Assembly: GCF_023277745.1 (NCBI RefSeq)
Contig: NZ_CP086322.1
Coordinates: forward strand, 620,001 to 684,000
Source: Streptomyces halobius
GTDB lineage: Bacteria > Actinomycetota > Actinomycetes > Streptomycetales > Streptomycetaceae
Length of the DNA stretch: 64,000 bases
Direction of reading: 5' to 3'
In this document: piece by piece, positions 1-8,910 of the stretch
Layout of the letters: each line of letters starts with the position of its first letter
Numbering within the stretch: position 1 is the stretch's first letter
Program-made: the position numbers and the translations under genes
The notes under the pieces: model-generated
Database searches by the model: none
Told to the model about the DNA's origin: nothing
Seen by the model: only the letters and a program-made list of their open reading frames with translations

Positions 1-1200
1 GGCGATCTGGGAGAGGCCGATGGTGGTGACATAACGCGTCTCCGGGCCGAACGCCTTGTTCATCTCCTCGTAGACGCGCTGCGGCTTCATCGGGATGTCG
101 TCGAAGTGCGTACGGCGCTGCAGTTGGGCCTTGCGCTCCTGGGTGGAGGCGGCCCAGTCGGCGCGGTCCGGGAGCTTGCCCGCGGCCTTCAGCTCGCGGG
201 CGACCTCGACGAACAGCTCCAGCGCGGCCTTGGCGTCCGAGGCGATGCCGTAGTCCGGGGCGAAGATCTTGCCGATCTGGGTGGGCTCGATGTCCACGTG
301 GACGAACTTCCGGCCCCGGGTGTAGACGTCGAGCTTGTAGCCGGTGTGACGGTTGGCCCAGCGGTTGCCGATGCCCAGGACGAAGTCCGACTCCAGGAAG
401 TTCGCGTTGCCGTAGCGGTGCGCGGTCTGCAGACCGACCATCCCGGCGTTCAGGTCGTGGTCGTCGGGGAGGACGCCCCAGCCCATCAGGGTGGGAATGA
501 CCGGCGTGCCGGTCAGTTCGGCGAACTCGACCAGCAGATCGGCGGCGTCGGCGTTGATGATGCCGCCGCCGGCGACGATCAGCGGGCGCTCGGACTCGTT
601 CAGCATCGAGAGGGCCTTCTCGATCTGTGCGCGGGTCGCGGCCGGCTTGTAGACGGGGAGCGGCTGGTAGGTCTCCGGGTCGAACTCGATCTCGGTGAGC
701 TGGACATCGATCGGCAGGTCGATCAGGACCGGGCCGGGGCGGCCGGAGCGCATCAGATGGAACGCCTGCTGGAAGACGCCGGGGACCTGGGCGGCCTCCA
801 AGGCGGTGGTCGCGGCCTTGGTGACCGGCTTGGCGATCGCGGCGATGTCGACGGCCTGGAAGTCCTCCTTGTGGATCACGTGGGTCGGCGCCTGGCCGGT
901 GATGCACAGGATCGGGATGGAGTCACCGGTCGCGGAGTAGAGACCGGTGATCATGTCGGTGCCGGCCGGGCCGGACGTGCCGATGCAGACGCCGATGTTG
1001 CCCGGGTGGGTCCGGGTGTAGCCCTCGGCCATGTGGGACGCGCCCTCGACGTGGCGGGCGAGGGTGTGGTCGATGCCGCCCCCCTCCTTGAGCGCCTTGT
1101 AGAAGGGGTTGATCGCCGCTCCCGGCACTCCGAAGGCGTTGGTCACGCCCTCGCGCTTGAGGATCTCCACGGCCGCGCGGGCGGCTGTCATTCGAGGCAT
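1..1200 (-). CDS. gcl: Glyoxylate carboligase (tartronate-semialdehyde synthase), C-terminal part beyond window
   Basis: ThDP-dependent enzyme that condenses two glyoxylates to tartronate semialdehyde and CO2 in allantoin/glyoxylate use. The first 400 residues are present. The start [18 protein letters not shown], the ThDP-fold segment [20 protein letters not shown] and [14 protein letters not shown] are characteristic of Gcl rather than acetolactate synthase, and Val replaces the usual catalytic Glu of the family (FGVPGA), a known Gcl trait. [17 protein letters not shown] and the central Rossmann-like domain follow. The gene is cut by the left edge, so the ThDP/Mg GDG motif is not visible. 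The ATG at 1198-1200 is the only start that keeps the full N-terminus. Upstream is an A/T-rich promoter region with GGAA/TTCC palindromes. Confidence 0.93.
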   Translation of the reverse strand, partial: MPRMTAARAAVEILKREGVTNAFGVPGAAINPFYKALKEGGGIDHTLARHVEGASHMAEGYTRTHPGNIGVCIGTSGPAGTDMITGLYSATGDSIPILCITGQAPTHVIHKEDFQAVDIAAIAKPVTKAATTALEAAQVPGVFQQAFHLMRSGRPGPVLIDLPIDVQLTEIEFDPETYQPLPVYKPAATRAQIEKALSMLNESERPLIVAGGGIINADAADLLVEFAELTGTPVIPTLMGWGVLPDDHDLNAGMVGLQTAHRYGNANFLESDFVLGIGNRWANRHTGYKLDVYTRGRKFVHVDIEPTQIGKIFAPDYGIASDAKAALELFVEVARELKAAGKLPDRADWAASTQERKAQLQRRTHFDDIPMKPQRVYEEMNKAFGPETRYVTTIGLSQIA

Positions 1201-1260
1201 CGGGTACTCCTGCGTCGACCTGTCAGGGGCATGTTCCGGCGAAGGGCCAGAGGGATGAAT

Positions 1261-1292
1261 GGAATTCCGAGAGCTATTCCGCATCATGGAAT
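1261..1292. promoter_or_regulatory. GGAA/TTCC inverted repeats upstream of gcl
   Basis: GGAATTCC at 1261-1268 is followed by ATTCC-N7-GGAAT at 1276-1292, in unusually A/T-rich sequence 60-90 bp upstream of the gcl start. GGAA...TTCC arms are typical of IclR-family operators, and AllR (IclR family) is known to control glyoxylate carboligase genes. Assignment to AllR is inference. Confidence 0.4.
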
Positions 1293-1387
1293 TAATGTTT
1301 TGCTTTATGGAAGGAAAGTAGAGCGAGGCGATGCGCGCGTCAAGGGCCCGCCGGCCGCGCGATACCGCAAGGGCCGCGAAAACAGGT

Positions 1388-1421
1388 GTCGCCGGCACCC
1401 CAGGACAGGGGTGCCGGCGAC
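1388..1421 (-). terminator. Rho-independent-type terminator after acyl-CoA dehydrogenase
   Basis: Perfect 14-bp stem (1388-1401 pairs with 1408-1421) with a 6-nt loop, beginning 24 bases downstream of the leftward dehydrogenase stop codon and followed on that strand by a short TGTTTTC run. Confidence 0.8.
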
Positions 1422-1444
1422 GGAGGCGCGGTACGGGCGGGCGG

Positions 1445-2671
1445 CTACCGGATCGGCACGCCCGAGAGCGTGCGGGCGATCACCAGCCGCTGGATCTCAC
1501 TCGTCCCTTCGAAAATGGTGTAGATCGCGGCGTCGCGGTGCATCCGCTCGACCGGATACTCACGGGTGAAGCCGTTGCCGCCGAGGATCTGGATGGCCTG
1601 GGCGGTGACCTGCTTCGCCGTCTCGCTCGCGAACAGCTTGGACATGGAGCCCTCGGCGTTCTCGAACTTCTTGCCGGTGGTCGCCATCCAGGAGGCGCGC
1701 CAGACCAGCAGGCGGGCGGCGTCCACCTGGGTGCGCATATCGGCGAGCTGGAAGGCGACGCCCTGGTTGTCGATGATCGGGCGGCCGAACTGGGAGCGCG
1801 TCCTGGCGTACTCCAGCGCCTCTTCGTACGCGGCGCGGGCGGTGCCGACCGCCATCGCGCCGACGGCCGGGCGGGACGCCTCGAAGGTGGCCATGGCGGC
1901 GTTCTTGACTCGCTCACCACCGCTCTTCGCCTGCTCGCGAGCACGGGCCAGCCGCTCGTCCAGCTTGTCCTTGCCCCCGAGGAGGCAGTGCCCGGGGACC
2001 CGGACGTCTTCGAGGACGACCTCGGCGGTGTGCGAGGCGCGGATGCCGTGCTTCTTGAACTTCTGGCCCTGGGACAGGCCGGGGGTGTTCGGGGGAATGA
2101 TGAAGGAGGCGTGCCCCTTCGATCCGGCCTCCGGGTCCACGACTGCGACGACGACATGGACATTGGCGATACCGCCGTTCGTCGCCCAGGTCTTGGTGCC
2201 GTTGAGCACCCATTCGCCCTTGGCCTCGTCGTACACCGCGCGGGTACGCATCGCCGAGACGTCCGAGCCGGCGTCCGGTTCCGAGGAGCAGAAGGCGGCG
2301 ACCTTGACGTCATCGGCGTCGCCGTACATCTGCGGCACCCAGGTGCCGATCTGTTCCTCGGTGCCGTTGGCGAGCACGCCGACGGCGGCGAGACCGGTGC
2401 CCACGATCGACAGGCCGATCCCGGCGTCGCCCCAGAACAGCTCCTCCATGGCCATGGGGATGCCGAGGCCCGTAGGGTCGAAGAACTGCTGGGCGTAGAA
2501 GTCGAGGGAGTACAGACCGATCTTGGCGGCCTCCTGGATGACGGGCCAAGGGGTCTCCTCGCGCTCGTCCCATTCGGCGGCGGCGGGGCGCATGACGTCC
2601 GCGGCAAAGCCGTGAATCCAGTCACGGACCTCCTTCTGCTCGTCATTGAGCTCCATGGTGAACTCGGCCAT
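1445..2671 (-). CDS. Acyl-CoA dehydrogenase
   Basis: FAD-dependent alpha,beta-dehydrogenation of acyl-CoA. The 408-residue protein has the family layout: N-terminal helical domain ([20 protein letters not shown]), the flavin-binding beta domain with [19 protein letters not shown] and TKTWATNGG, and the C-terminal helical domain with [10 protein letters not shown], the flavin/dimer segment [21 protein letters not shown] and the catalytic-loop region [13 protein letters not shown], where the Glu is the usual catalytic base of the short/medium-chain group. The ATG at 2671 was chosen because GGAGGGGAC sits just upstream; an ATG eight codons earlier lacks a ribosome site. It diverges from a TetR gene with palindromic operators between them, so it is probably that regulator's target. 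Substrate chain length cannot be read from sequence. Confidence 0.93.
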   Translation of the reverse strand: MAEFTMELNDEQKEVRDWIHGFAADVMRPAAAEWDEREETPWPVIQEAAKIGLYSLDFYAQQFFDPTGLGIPMAMEELFWGDAGIGLSIVGTGLAAVGVLANGTEEQIGTWVPQMYGDADDVKVAAFCSSEPDAGSDVSAMRTRAVYDEAKGEWVLNGTKTWATNGGIANVHVVVAVVDPEAGSKGHASFIIPPNTPGLSQGQKFKKHGIRASHTAEVVLEDVRVPGHCLLGGKDKLDERLARAREQAKSGGERVKNAAMATFEASRPAVGAMAVGTARAAYEEALEYARTRSQFGRPIIDNQGVAFQLADMRTQVDAARLLVWRASWMATTGKKFENAEGSMSKLFASETAKQVTAQAIQILGGNGFTREYPVERMHRDAAIYTIFEGTSEIQRLVIARTLSGVPIR

Positions 2672-2702
2672 GTCCCCTCCAGCGCTGCGTTCCACTACGA
2701 TG

Positions 2703-2739
2703 TTACTTGCGGTAACACGAGTCTGTTACTCGCCAGTAA
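2703..2739. promoter_or_regulatory. Paired TTAC-N5/6-GTAA palindromes (TetR operators)
   Basis: TTACTTGCGGTAA at 2703-2715 and TTACTCGCCAGTAA at 2726-2739 are two near-identical palindromes in the divergent gap between the acyl-CoA dehydrogenase and the TetR gene. TTAC...GTAA operators are typical of TetR regulators of fatty-acid genes. Confidence 0.65.
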
Positions 2740-2831
2740 GGAATGTCAACTCCTCGGGGCCGCACATCCGCCGTGATCTCGGGTGTTACGTTGCGCGAGC
2801 GCCACGGACAGCAAGGGTGGGGAACACGACC

Positions 2832-3479
2832 ATGGAGAACTCAGAGCACAGCGGCCGCAAGCAGACGGCGACCGAACGCCGGCGGCGGGAGCTGCTGGAA
2901 GCCGCGGAGCGGATTGTGCTGCGCGACGGCCCGGAAGCGTCGATGAACGCGATCGCCGCCGAGGCCGGCATCACCAAGCCGATCCTCTACCGGCACTTCG
3001 GCGACAAGGGCGGGCTGTACCGCGCTCTGGCCGTACGGCACACGGACGCCCTGCTGGACAATCTGCGGGCCGCGCTGGACGCCCCGGTGCTGCGCCGGGA
3101 CCGCGTCGAGGCCACCCTCGACGCCTATCTGGTCGCCATCGAGACCCGGCCGCAGGTGTACCGGTTCCTGATGCACCCGGCCGACCAGGAGAACGGAGCG
3201 GAGTCCGGCTTCGACGTCGGCCGGCACTCCGCGCCACTGCTGCGCCGGCTCGGCGAGGAGCTGGCCAAGGTGATCGCCGACCGGCTCGACCTGGGCCCCG
3301 ACGGCGCGGAGCGGGCGCGGGTATGGGGACACGGGATAGTCGGCATGATGCACGCGGCCGGGGACTGGTGGCTGCGTGAACGCCCTTGCTCACGGGAGCA
3401 GTTGGTACAGCATCTGACGGATCTGCTCTGGGGCCAGCTGGCCACCGTCGAGGACCTGGCGAACGGGCCCGGCTTCTGA
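2832..3479 (+). CDS. TetR-family transcriptional regulator
   Basis: 215-residue regulator. Residues about 15-60 form a TetR helix-turn-helix: RRRELLEAAERIVLRDG, then MNAIAAEAGITKPILYRHFG with the conserved YRHFGDKGGLY. The remainder is the helical ligand/dimer domain with a C-terminal segment (GMMHAAGDWWLRERPCS) common in actinobacterial fatty-acid-linked TetR proteins. The ATG at 2832 gives the usual short N-terminal arm. It diverges from the acyl-CoA dehydrogenase with two TTAC/GTAA palindromes between them, so local repression and autoregulation relieved by an acyl-CoA ligand is the simplest model (inference). Confidence 0.9.
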   Translation: MENSEHSGRKQTATERRRRELLEAAERIVLRDGPEASMNAIAAEAGITKPILYRHFGDKGGLYRALAVRHTDALLDNLRAALDAPVLRRDRVEATLDAYLVAIETRPQVYRFLMHPADQENGAESGFDVGRHSAPLLRRLGEELAKVIADRLDLGPDGAERARVWGHGIVGMMHAAGDWWLRERPCSREQLVQHLTDLLWGQLATVEDLANGPGF

Positions 3480-3562
3480 CCGGGAGGGCCGACGGGACCG
3501 GACGCACGTATGACACGAGCCGGACGCCCGGCGTCCGAAGGGCCGGTCCGCCGGGACAGGCC

Positions 3563-4123
3563 CTAACGGCGGGACTCCCCCGACCCCGTGGCCCACGGAG
3601 CCCTGGCCGCGGCGCGCAGCGCCCGGCGGCGCCGCAGCCCGGTGAGGCGGTCGACGTACAGCCCGCCCGAGAGATGGTCGCACTCGTGCTGCAGACAGCG
3701 GGCGAAGAAGCCGGTGCCGGTCACCGTACGGGGCTCGCCGGCGGCGCTGACACCCGCCACCACGACGTGGTCGTGGCGCGGGGTGCCGGCCTCGATGCCG
3801 GGGAGCGAGAGACAGCCCTCCGGCCCGCGGATGACCGGGCCGTCGGTCTCGACGAGCCGTGGGTTGACGAGGTGTCCGAAGTGACGGCGGTCCTCGTCAT
3901 CGGGGCAGTCGTAGACGAACACCCGCAACGGGACGCCGATCTGGTTGGCGGCGAGGCCCACCCCGCCGGCCTCGTACATCGTCGCGTACATGTCCTCGAT
4001 CAGCCGGGCGAGCCCGTCGTCGAAGACGGTGACCTCCTGGCAGGGCTCCGTCAGGGCCGGGTCGCCGAGGAGGCGCACGGGGCGGGAGCGGCCGGTGCTG
4101 CCGGGGATCGTACGGGGGCGCAT
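3563..4123 (-). CDS. def: Peptide deformylase
   Basis: Removes the N-formyl group from nascent peptides in the cytoplasm. All three metalloenzyme motifs are present in the 186-residue product: GVGLAANQIG (motif I), EGCLSLPG (motif II, metal-binding Cys) and LQHECDHLSG (motif III, HExxH-type with catalytic Glu). The C-terminus is Arg-rich (LTGLRRRRALRAAARAP), as in actinobacterial type I enzymes. The ATG at 4123 starts the RPRTIPG segment that precedes the core; longer readings add non-homologous sequence. Its 3' end faces the TetR gene. Streptomyces carry several def paralogues, so this may not be the only copy. Confidence 0.94.
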   Translation of the reverse strand: MRPRTIPGSTGRSRPVRLLGDPALTEPCQEVTVFDDGLARLIEDMYATMYEAGGVGLAANQIGVPLRVFVYDCPDDEDRRHFGHLVNPRLVETDGPVIRGPEGCLSLPGIEAGTPRHDHVVVAGVSAAGEPRTVTGTGFFARCLQHECDHLSGGLYVDRLTGLRRRRALRAAARAPWATGSGESRR

Positions 4124-4325
4124 GGGGGTAAGCGTACGGTCCTGGCCATGCCGGATGGTGTTGACCAGATGTCGCCGCACGGGTGGCGGGGTTCGGGCCC
4201 GCGCCCGGATCTCGATAGGCTGATCCCCGACCGAAGCCTCCGGCCGGTCGTCGGCTGCGGAGGGGGCGTTCCACCGGCCGCCCACAGGGCAGGGAGGGCG
4301 CCGGATGCAAGGAGGATCGAAGACC

Positions 4326-5564
4326 ATGGCAGGCAACACGGAGCCGCTGTCGCCACGGGCCAAGCTGGCCGTGACGGCGGGCAAGGCCGCGGCGGCGGTG
4401 TCGCGCGCGGCGGGCCGCGGCAGCGGATCGGTGATCGGTGGCCGGGTGGCGCTCAAGCTCGACCCCGACCTGCTCGCCCGGCTGGCCGGACATCTGGACG
4501 TGATCCTGGTGTCGGCGACCAACGGCAAGACGACCACCACCCGGCTGATCGCGGAGGCGCTGCGGGCCGGCGGCCCGGTGGTCTCCAACGCGCTCGGCGC
4601 CAACATGCCCGCGGGCATCACCTCCGCGCTGGCCGGCGGTTCGGACGCCAAGTACGGCGTCATCGAGGTGGACGAGAAGTACCTCGCCGGTGTGGCGCGG
4701 GATGTGACGCCGAAGGCCATAGCGCTGCTGAACCTCTCGCGTGACCAGCTCGACCGCGCCGCGGAGACCCGCATGCTGGCCGAGCGCTGGCGCGAGGGGC
4801 TGGCCGGGTCCAAGGCGCTGATCGTCGCCAACGCGGACGACCCGCTGATCGTGTGGGCGGCCTCGTCGTCCGCGAATGTGGTGTGGGTCGCGGCCGGGCA
4901 GGAGTGGAAGGACGACGCCTGGTCCTGCCCGTCGTGCGGCGGTGTGATGCAGCGGCCGGGCAACGACTGGTTCTGCGCCGAGTGCGGCTTCCGCCGTCCG
5001 ACGCCCAGCTGGGCGCTGTCCGGCGACCATGTGCTGGACCCGCACGGCAGCGCGTGGCCCATCAAGCTGCAGCTGCCCGGCCGCGCCAACAAGGCGAACG
5101 CCACGACGTCGGCCGCGGTCGCGGCGGCGTTCGGGGTGCCGCCGCAGGTCGCGCTGGAGCGGATGTACTCCGTGCAGGCGGTGGCCGGCCGCTATGACGT
5201 CGTCTCGTTCCTGGACCGGGAGCTGCGGCTGCTGCTGGCGAAGAACCCGGCCGGCTGGCTGGAGACCTTCTCGCTGATCGACCCGCCGCCGACGCCGGTG
5301 ATCCTTTCCGTGAACGCGCGCGGCGCGGACGGTACGGACACCTCCTGGCTGTGGGACGTCGACTACACCCGGCTGGCCGGGCACCCGATCTTCGTGCTCG
5401 GCGACCGCAGGCTGGACCTGGCGGTGCGGCTGGAGGTCGCGGGGCTGGACTTCGAGGTGTGCGAGAGCCTCGACGAGGCGGTGAAGATGGCGCCGCCCGG
5501 CCGGATCGAGGTCATCGCCAACTACACGGCCTTCCAGGACCTGCGCCGCCGCGTGGGCAACTGA
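4326..5564 (+). CDS. murT: Lipid II isoglutaminyl synthase, MurT ligase subunit
   Basis: ATP-dependent amidation of the D-Glu residue of lipid II, using ammonia from GatD. The 412-residue protein is a Mur-ligase relative: P-loop SATNGKTTTTRLI near residue 60, central-domain EVDEKYL and the RANKANATTSAAVAAAFG segment, and a C-terminal DUF1727 domain ending in IEVIANYTAFQDLRR. A four-cysteine zinc ribbon (CPSCGG and CAECGF, about 25 residues apart) is inserted in the middle domain, as is diagnostic for MurT. The start at 4326 follows AAGGAGG by 10 nt; an ATG at 4305 is possible. gatD begins 39 nt downstream, so the two form one operon. Confidence 0.95.
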   Translation: MAGNTEPLSPRAKLAVTAGKAAAAVSRAAGRGSGSVIGGRVALKLDPDLLARLAGHLDVILVSATNGKTTTTRLIAEALRAGGPVVSNALGANMPAGITSALAGGSDAKYGVIEVDEKYLAGVARDVTPKAIALLNLSRDQLDRAAETRMLAERWREGLAGSKALIVANADDPLIVWAASSSANVVWVAAGQEWKDDAWSCPSCGGVMQRPGNDWFCAECGFRRPTPSWALSGDHVLDPHGSAWPIKLQLPGRANKANATTSAAVAAAFGVPPQVALERMYSVQAVAGRYDVVSFLDRELRLLLAKNPAGWLETFSLIDPPPTPVILSVNARGADGTDTSWLWDVDYTRLAGHPIFVLGDRRLDLAVRLEVAGLDFEVCESLDEAVKMAPPGRIEVIANYTAFQDLRRRVGN

Positions 5565-5603
5565 CCGGGATCCACCCGACCTCACGGACAAGGACGAGCA
5601 AGC

Positions 5604-6332
5604 ATGAGTGACAACAGCCTGCGCCTGGTGTGGATCTACCCGGACCTGCTGAGCACGTACGGCGACCAGGGCAACGCCCTCGTGGTGGAGCGGCGGGCAC
5701 GCCAGCGCGGCCTGGACGTACAGCGCCTGGACGTACGGTCCGACCAGCAGCTTCCCACCTCCGGCGATATCTATCTGATCGGCGGCGGGGAGGACCGGCC
5801 GCAGCGGCTGGCGTCCGAGCGGCTGATCCGCGACGGCGGCCTGCACCGCGCGGTCTCCAACGGCGCGATCGTCTTCTCGGTGTGCGCCGGGTACCAGATC
5901 CTGGGGCACGAGTTCGTCAACGACCTCGGCGAACAGCAGGAGGGCCTGGGGCTGCTGGACGTGGTGAGCGCCCGCGGCGAAGGGGAACGGTGCGTCGGCG
6001 ACGTACTGGCCGATATCGGACCGGAGTTGGGGCTGCCGCCACTGACCGGCTTCGAGAACCACCAGGGTGTGACGCGCCTGGGGCCGACCGCCCGGCCGTT
6101 CGCCAAGGTGCGGTTCGGCAACGGTAACGGCGTCGGCGACGGCTACGAGGGCGCGTACCACGACACCGTCTTCGGTACGTACATGCACGGCCCGGTGATG
6201 GCCCGCAATCCGCATATCGCGGATCTGCTGATCAAGCTGGCACTCGACGTGAACGCGCTGCCCCCGGTCGACGACCGCTGGTACGAGGCGCTGCGGCAGG
6301 AGCGGATCGCCGCGGCGACGCAGCCCGCTTGA
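5604..6332 (+). CDS. gatD: Lipid II isoglutaminyl synthase, glutaminase subunit GatD
   Basis: Class I-type glutamine amidotransferase that supplies ammonia to MurT for lipid II amidation at the inner face of the membrane. 242 residues, close to other GatD proteins. The nucleophile is Cys94 in SVCAGYQILG (the same number as in S. aureus GatD) and the catalytic His is in GTYMHGPVMARNP (His195). LIGGGEDRPQ forms part of the substrate pocket. There is no separate acidic residue of the usual triad after the His, which agrees with the Cys-His dyad described for this family. It is encoded directly after murT and followed by a strong hairpin at 6374-6403. Confidence 0.95.
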   Translation: MSDNSLRLVWIYPDLLSTYGDQGNALVVERRARQRGLDVQRLDVRSDQQLPTSGDIYLIGGGEDRPQRLASERLIRDGGLHRAVSNGAIVFSVCAGYQILGHEFVNDLGEQQEGLGLLDVVSARGEGERCVGDVLADIGPELGLPPLTGFENHQGVTRLGPTARPFAKVRFGNGNGVGDGYEGAYHDTVFGTYMHGPVMARNPHIADLLIKLALDVNALPPVDDRWYEALRQERIAAATQPA

Positions 6333-6373
6333 CCGTGGGACGGGGCCCTCGGCCCGCTTTCCCAGCCGGTTCT

Positions 6374-6403
6374 GTACGCCCGCGGTCCGCACTGCGGGCG
6401 TAC
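6374..6403 (+). terminator. Terminator after murT-gatD
   Basis: A 10-bp perfect stem (6374-6383 with 6394-6403) and 10-nt loop, 42 bases past the gatD stop and about 100 bases before pfkA. Confidence 0.65.
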
Positions 6404-6500
6404 CCGTGTCCCGGGGGGCGCCGCGCTTGTAGGGTGAGCGGCATCCAACCGGACGACGGGGTCCGGGCGTCCGGTTGAGTTGCAGAGGGTCTCACGAGCA

Positions 6501-7526
6501 ATGCGTATAGGTGTCCTCACCTCCGGCGGCGACTGCCCCGGTCTGAACGCCGTCATCCGGTCCGTCGTCCACCGCGCCACCGCCGATCACGGCGATGAGG
6601 TGATCGGCTTCCGCGACGGCTGGAAGGGCCTCCTGGAGTGCGATTACCACAAGCTCGACCTGGAGGCCGTCGGCGGCATCCTGGCGCGCGGCGGCACCAT
6701 GCTCGGGTCCTCGCGGGTGCAGCCCGCCCATCTGCGGGACGGTGTCGAACGGGCCCGCGGCCATGTCGCGGAGCTGGGGCTGGACGCGATCATCCCGATC
6801 GGCGGTGAGGGCACGCTCAAGGCGGCGCGGCTGCTGTCGGACGCCGGGCTGCCGATCGTCGGCGTACCGAAGACGATCGACAACGACATCGCGGTCACGG
6901 ACGTGACGTTCGGCTTCGACACCGCGGTGGGCGTGGCGACCGAGGCCCTGGACCGTCTCAAGACCACCGCGGAGTCGCACCAGCGGGTGATGATCGTCGA
7001 GGTGATGGGGCGGCACACCGGCTGGATCGCGCTGCACTCGGGGATGGCGGCCGGCGCGCACGCGATCGTGGTGCCGGAGCGTCCCTTCGACATCGAGGAG
7101 CTGACGGCGCGGGTCGCCGAGCGGTTCGACGCCGGCAAGAAGTTCGCCATCGTGGTGGTCGCCGAGGGCGCCAAGCCGCGCGAGGGCACCATGGCCTTCG
7201 ATGTCGGCGGCAAGGACGTCTACGGCCATGAGCGGTTCGCGGGGGTCGCCCGGCAGCTCTCCGTGGAGCTGGAGAACCGCCTCGGCAAGGAGGCCCGTCC
7301 GGTCATCCTCGGCCATGTCCAGCGCGGCGGAACGCCGACCGCGTACGACAGGGTGCTGGCCACCCGCTTCGGCTGGCATGCCGTGGAGGCCGCGCACCGT
7401 GGTGACTTCGGGATGATGACCGCGCTGCGCGGCACGGACATCACACTGGTGCCGCTGGCCGAGGCGGTCGAGACGCTGAAGACGGTGCCCACCGAGCGCT
7501 ACGCCGAGGCCGAGTGCGTGCTGTGA
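6501..7526 (+). CDS. pfkA: 6-phosphofructokinase
   Basis: Phosphorylates fructose 6-phosphate in glycolysis. The 341 residues match the usual actinobacterial length. The N-terminus has GGDCPGLNAVIRS, followed by IGGEGTLKAA, where Gly rather than Asp after the GGE pair indicates ATP rather than pyrophosphate as phosphoryl donor. The catalytic loop PKTIDNDIAVTD and the substrate-binding MGRHTGWIAL are intact. The C-terminal half has LGHVQRGGTPTAYDR. The ATG at 6501 begins the first beta strand (MRIGVLTSGG); an in-frame ATG seven codons upstream lacks support. Streptomyces usually encode three Pfk paralogues; this neighbourhood resembles pfkA3 of S. coelicolor (from memory). Confidence 0.95.
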   Translation: MRIGVLTSGGDCPGLNAVIRSVVHRATADHGDEVIGFRDGWKGLLECDYHKLDLEAVGGILARGGTMLGSSRVQPAHLRDGVERARGHVAELGLDAIIPIGGEGTLKAARLLSDAGLPIVGVPKTIDNDIAVTDVTFGFDTAVGVATEALDRLKTTAESHQRVMIVEVMGRHTGWIALHSGMAAGAHAIVVPERPFDIEELTARVAERFDAGKKFAIVVVAEGAKPREGTMAFDVGGKDVYGHERFAGVARQLSVELENRLGKEARPVILGHVQRGGTPTAYDRVLATRFGWHAVEAAHRGDFGMMTALRGTDITLVPLAEAVETLKTVPTERYAEAECVL

Positions 7527-7544
7527 CCTCCCCGTCCTGGTGAT

Positions 7545-7576
7545 CCGCCCCCGGCCGTGGGACCGGCCGGGGGCGG
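7545..7576 (+). terminator. Terminator after pfkA
   Basis: Perfect 13-bp stem (7545-7557 with 7564-7576), 6-nt loop, then TTCTACTCTT. It lies 18 bases past the pfkA stop. Confidence 0.85.
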
Positions 7577-7622
7577 TTCTACTCTTGTCGCCGGAGTATC
7601 GGTACGAATCAGGAGCGAGCGG

Positions 7623-8573
7623 ATGGATCACGGCGGGCACGGCATGAACATGGATCTGCCGCCGTTCACGCTGGGGCGAGGGCTGGAGTTCGGCGGGGAT
7701 CCGTTCTTTGTCGTCGGCTGCCTGCTGGGGCTGGTGCTGTACGGCTGGGCCGTACTGCGGCTTCGGCGGCGGGGGGACGCCTGGCCGGTGAGCCGGATCG
7801 TCGCCTGGGTCGTGGGCGTTCTGACGGTGGCTCTGGTGATGTGCACCAAGCTCAACGACTACGGCATGGCGATGTTCAGCGTGCACATGGTGCAGCACAT
7901 GGTGATCAGCATGCTGTCGCCGATCCTGCTGCTGCTCGGGGCGCCGGTGACGCTGATGCTGCGCGCGCTGCCGACCGCCGGACGGGGCCGCAAGGGGCCG
8001 CGTGAGCTTCTGGTGGCGCTGCTGCACAGCCGCTATATGCGCATCATCACCCACCCCGCGTTCACCATCCCGCTCTTCATCGCGAGCCTTTACGCGCTCT
8101 ACTTCACGCCGCTCTTCGACTTCCTGATGGAGTCCAGGACCGGGCACATCGCGATGATGGTGCACTTCCTCGCGGTCGGCCTGGTCTTCTTCTGGCCGAT
8201 CATGGGCGTCGACCCGGGCCCGCACCGGCCCGGCTATGTGATGCGGATGCTGGAGCTGTTCGCGGGCATGCCGTTCCACGCGTTCTTCGGCATCGCGCTG
8301 ATGATGGCGTCCGAGCCGATGGTCGGCACCTTCCTGAACCCGCCGGCCTCGCTCGGCATCGAAGCGCTGTCGGACCAGACGGCCGCGGGCGGCATCGCCT
8401 GGGCGTTCAGCGAAATCCCGTCGGTGGTGGTGCTGATCGCCCTGGTCTTCCAGTGGTACAAGTCCGAGGAGCGCCAGTCCCAGCGCGCGGACCGGGCCGC
8501 CGACCGCGACGGTGACAAGGATCTGGCCGCCTACAACGCCTATCTGGCGTCGCTCAACGCCCGGGGGCGCTGA
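7623..8573 (+). CDS. CtaG-family cytochrome c oxidase assembly protein
   Basis: Multi-pass membrane protein of the caa3_CtaG (DUF1404-like) family, linked to copper handling and aa3 oxidase assembly. The 316 residues show about seven hydrophobic segments, a His/Met-rich start (MDHGGHGMNM), MVQHMVISMLSPILLLLGAP and the conserved HFLAVGLVFFWPIMGVDP and FHAFFGIALM, whose His and Met residues are candidate copper ligands. The C-terminus is cytoplasmic and charged. AGGAG sits 7 nt before the ATG at 7623. It stands alone between two terminators. Direct copper transfer is family knowledge rather than visible here. Confidence 0.85.
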   Translation: MDHGGHGMNMDLPPFTLGRGLEFGGDPFFVVGCLLGLVLYGWAVLRLRRRGDAWPVSRIVAWVVGVLTVALVMCTKLNDYGMAMFSVHMVQHMVISMLSPILLLLGAPVTLMLRALPTAGRGRKGPRELLVALLHSRYMRIITHPAFTIPLFIASLYALYFTPLFDFLMESRTGHIAMMVHFLAVGLVFFWPIMGVDPGPHRPGYVMRMLELFAGMPFHAFFGIALMMASEPMVGTFLNPPASLGIEALSDQTAAGGIAWAFSEIPSVVVLIALVFQWYKSEERQSQRADRAADRDGDKDLAAYNAYLASLNARGR

Positions 8574-8674
8574 GAGCGGAGATCTAGCGGTACGGGCCGC
8601 GGCCGGGGACGATGGTCCCATGGCCGCGGCCCGTGGCATTGGTCCGTCCGGGCCGCCGTGAGGAGGTTACGGGT

Positions 8675-8833
8675 ATGCCCGGATCTGCGAAGGCGATGGC
8701 CGTGTGCACGGTGGGCGGGCTGGTCGTCGCGACCGCCTACACCGTGGCGCTGGGCGGCAGTGGCTGGCTCTGGTTCGCCTGGGTGGTGCTGGCGCTGGTG
8801 ACGGTGGGCGTGGTGGCGGCGCGGCGGGCCTGA
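8675..8833 (+). CDS. Small two-helix membrane protein of unknown function
   Basis: 52 residues with two hydrophobic segments, VCTVGGLVVATAYTVAL and WLWFAWVVLALVTVGVVAA, joined by a Gly-rich turn and ending in RRA, a positive-inside tail. AGGAGG lies 8 nt before the ATG at 8675, which decides the start; the longer in-frame reading has a nonconserved Arg/Pro-rich leader. No function is recognisable. It follows the CtaG-like gene by about 100 bases. Confidence 0.65.
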   Translation: MPGSAKAMAVCTVGGLVVATAYTVALGGSGWLWFAWVVLALVTVGVVAARRA

Positions 8834-8869
8834 GCCGGGCGGCGCTCCGTCGGCACCGGGGGTTTTCAG

Positions 8870-8891
8870 GGCTGTCCGGAACCGGACGGCC
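8870..8891. terminator. Bidirectional hairpin between convergent genes
   Basis: A 10-bp stem with one G-T wobble (8870-8879 with 8882-8891) lies in the 77-bp gap between the small membrane protein gene and the leftward protease inhibitor gene. Confidence 0.55.
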
Positions 8892-8910
8892 GGTAGTTGC
8901 CGTGGCGGCC

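Noticed and set aside
106..3479. Long open frames opposite or overlapping gcl and the acyl-CoA dehydrogenase
   Set aside because: They are antisense shadows caused by high third-position GC; their products are Arg/Gly/Asp-rich without domains, while the other strand encodes clear enzymes.
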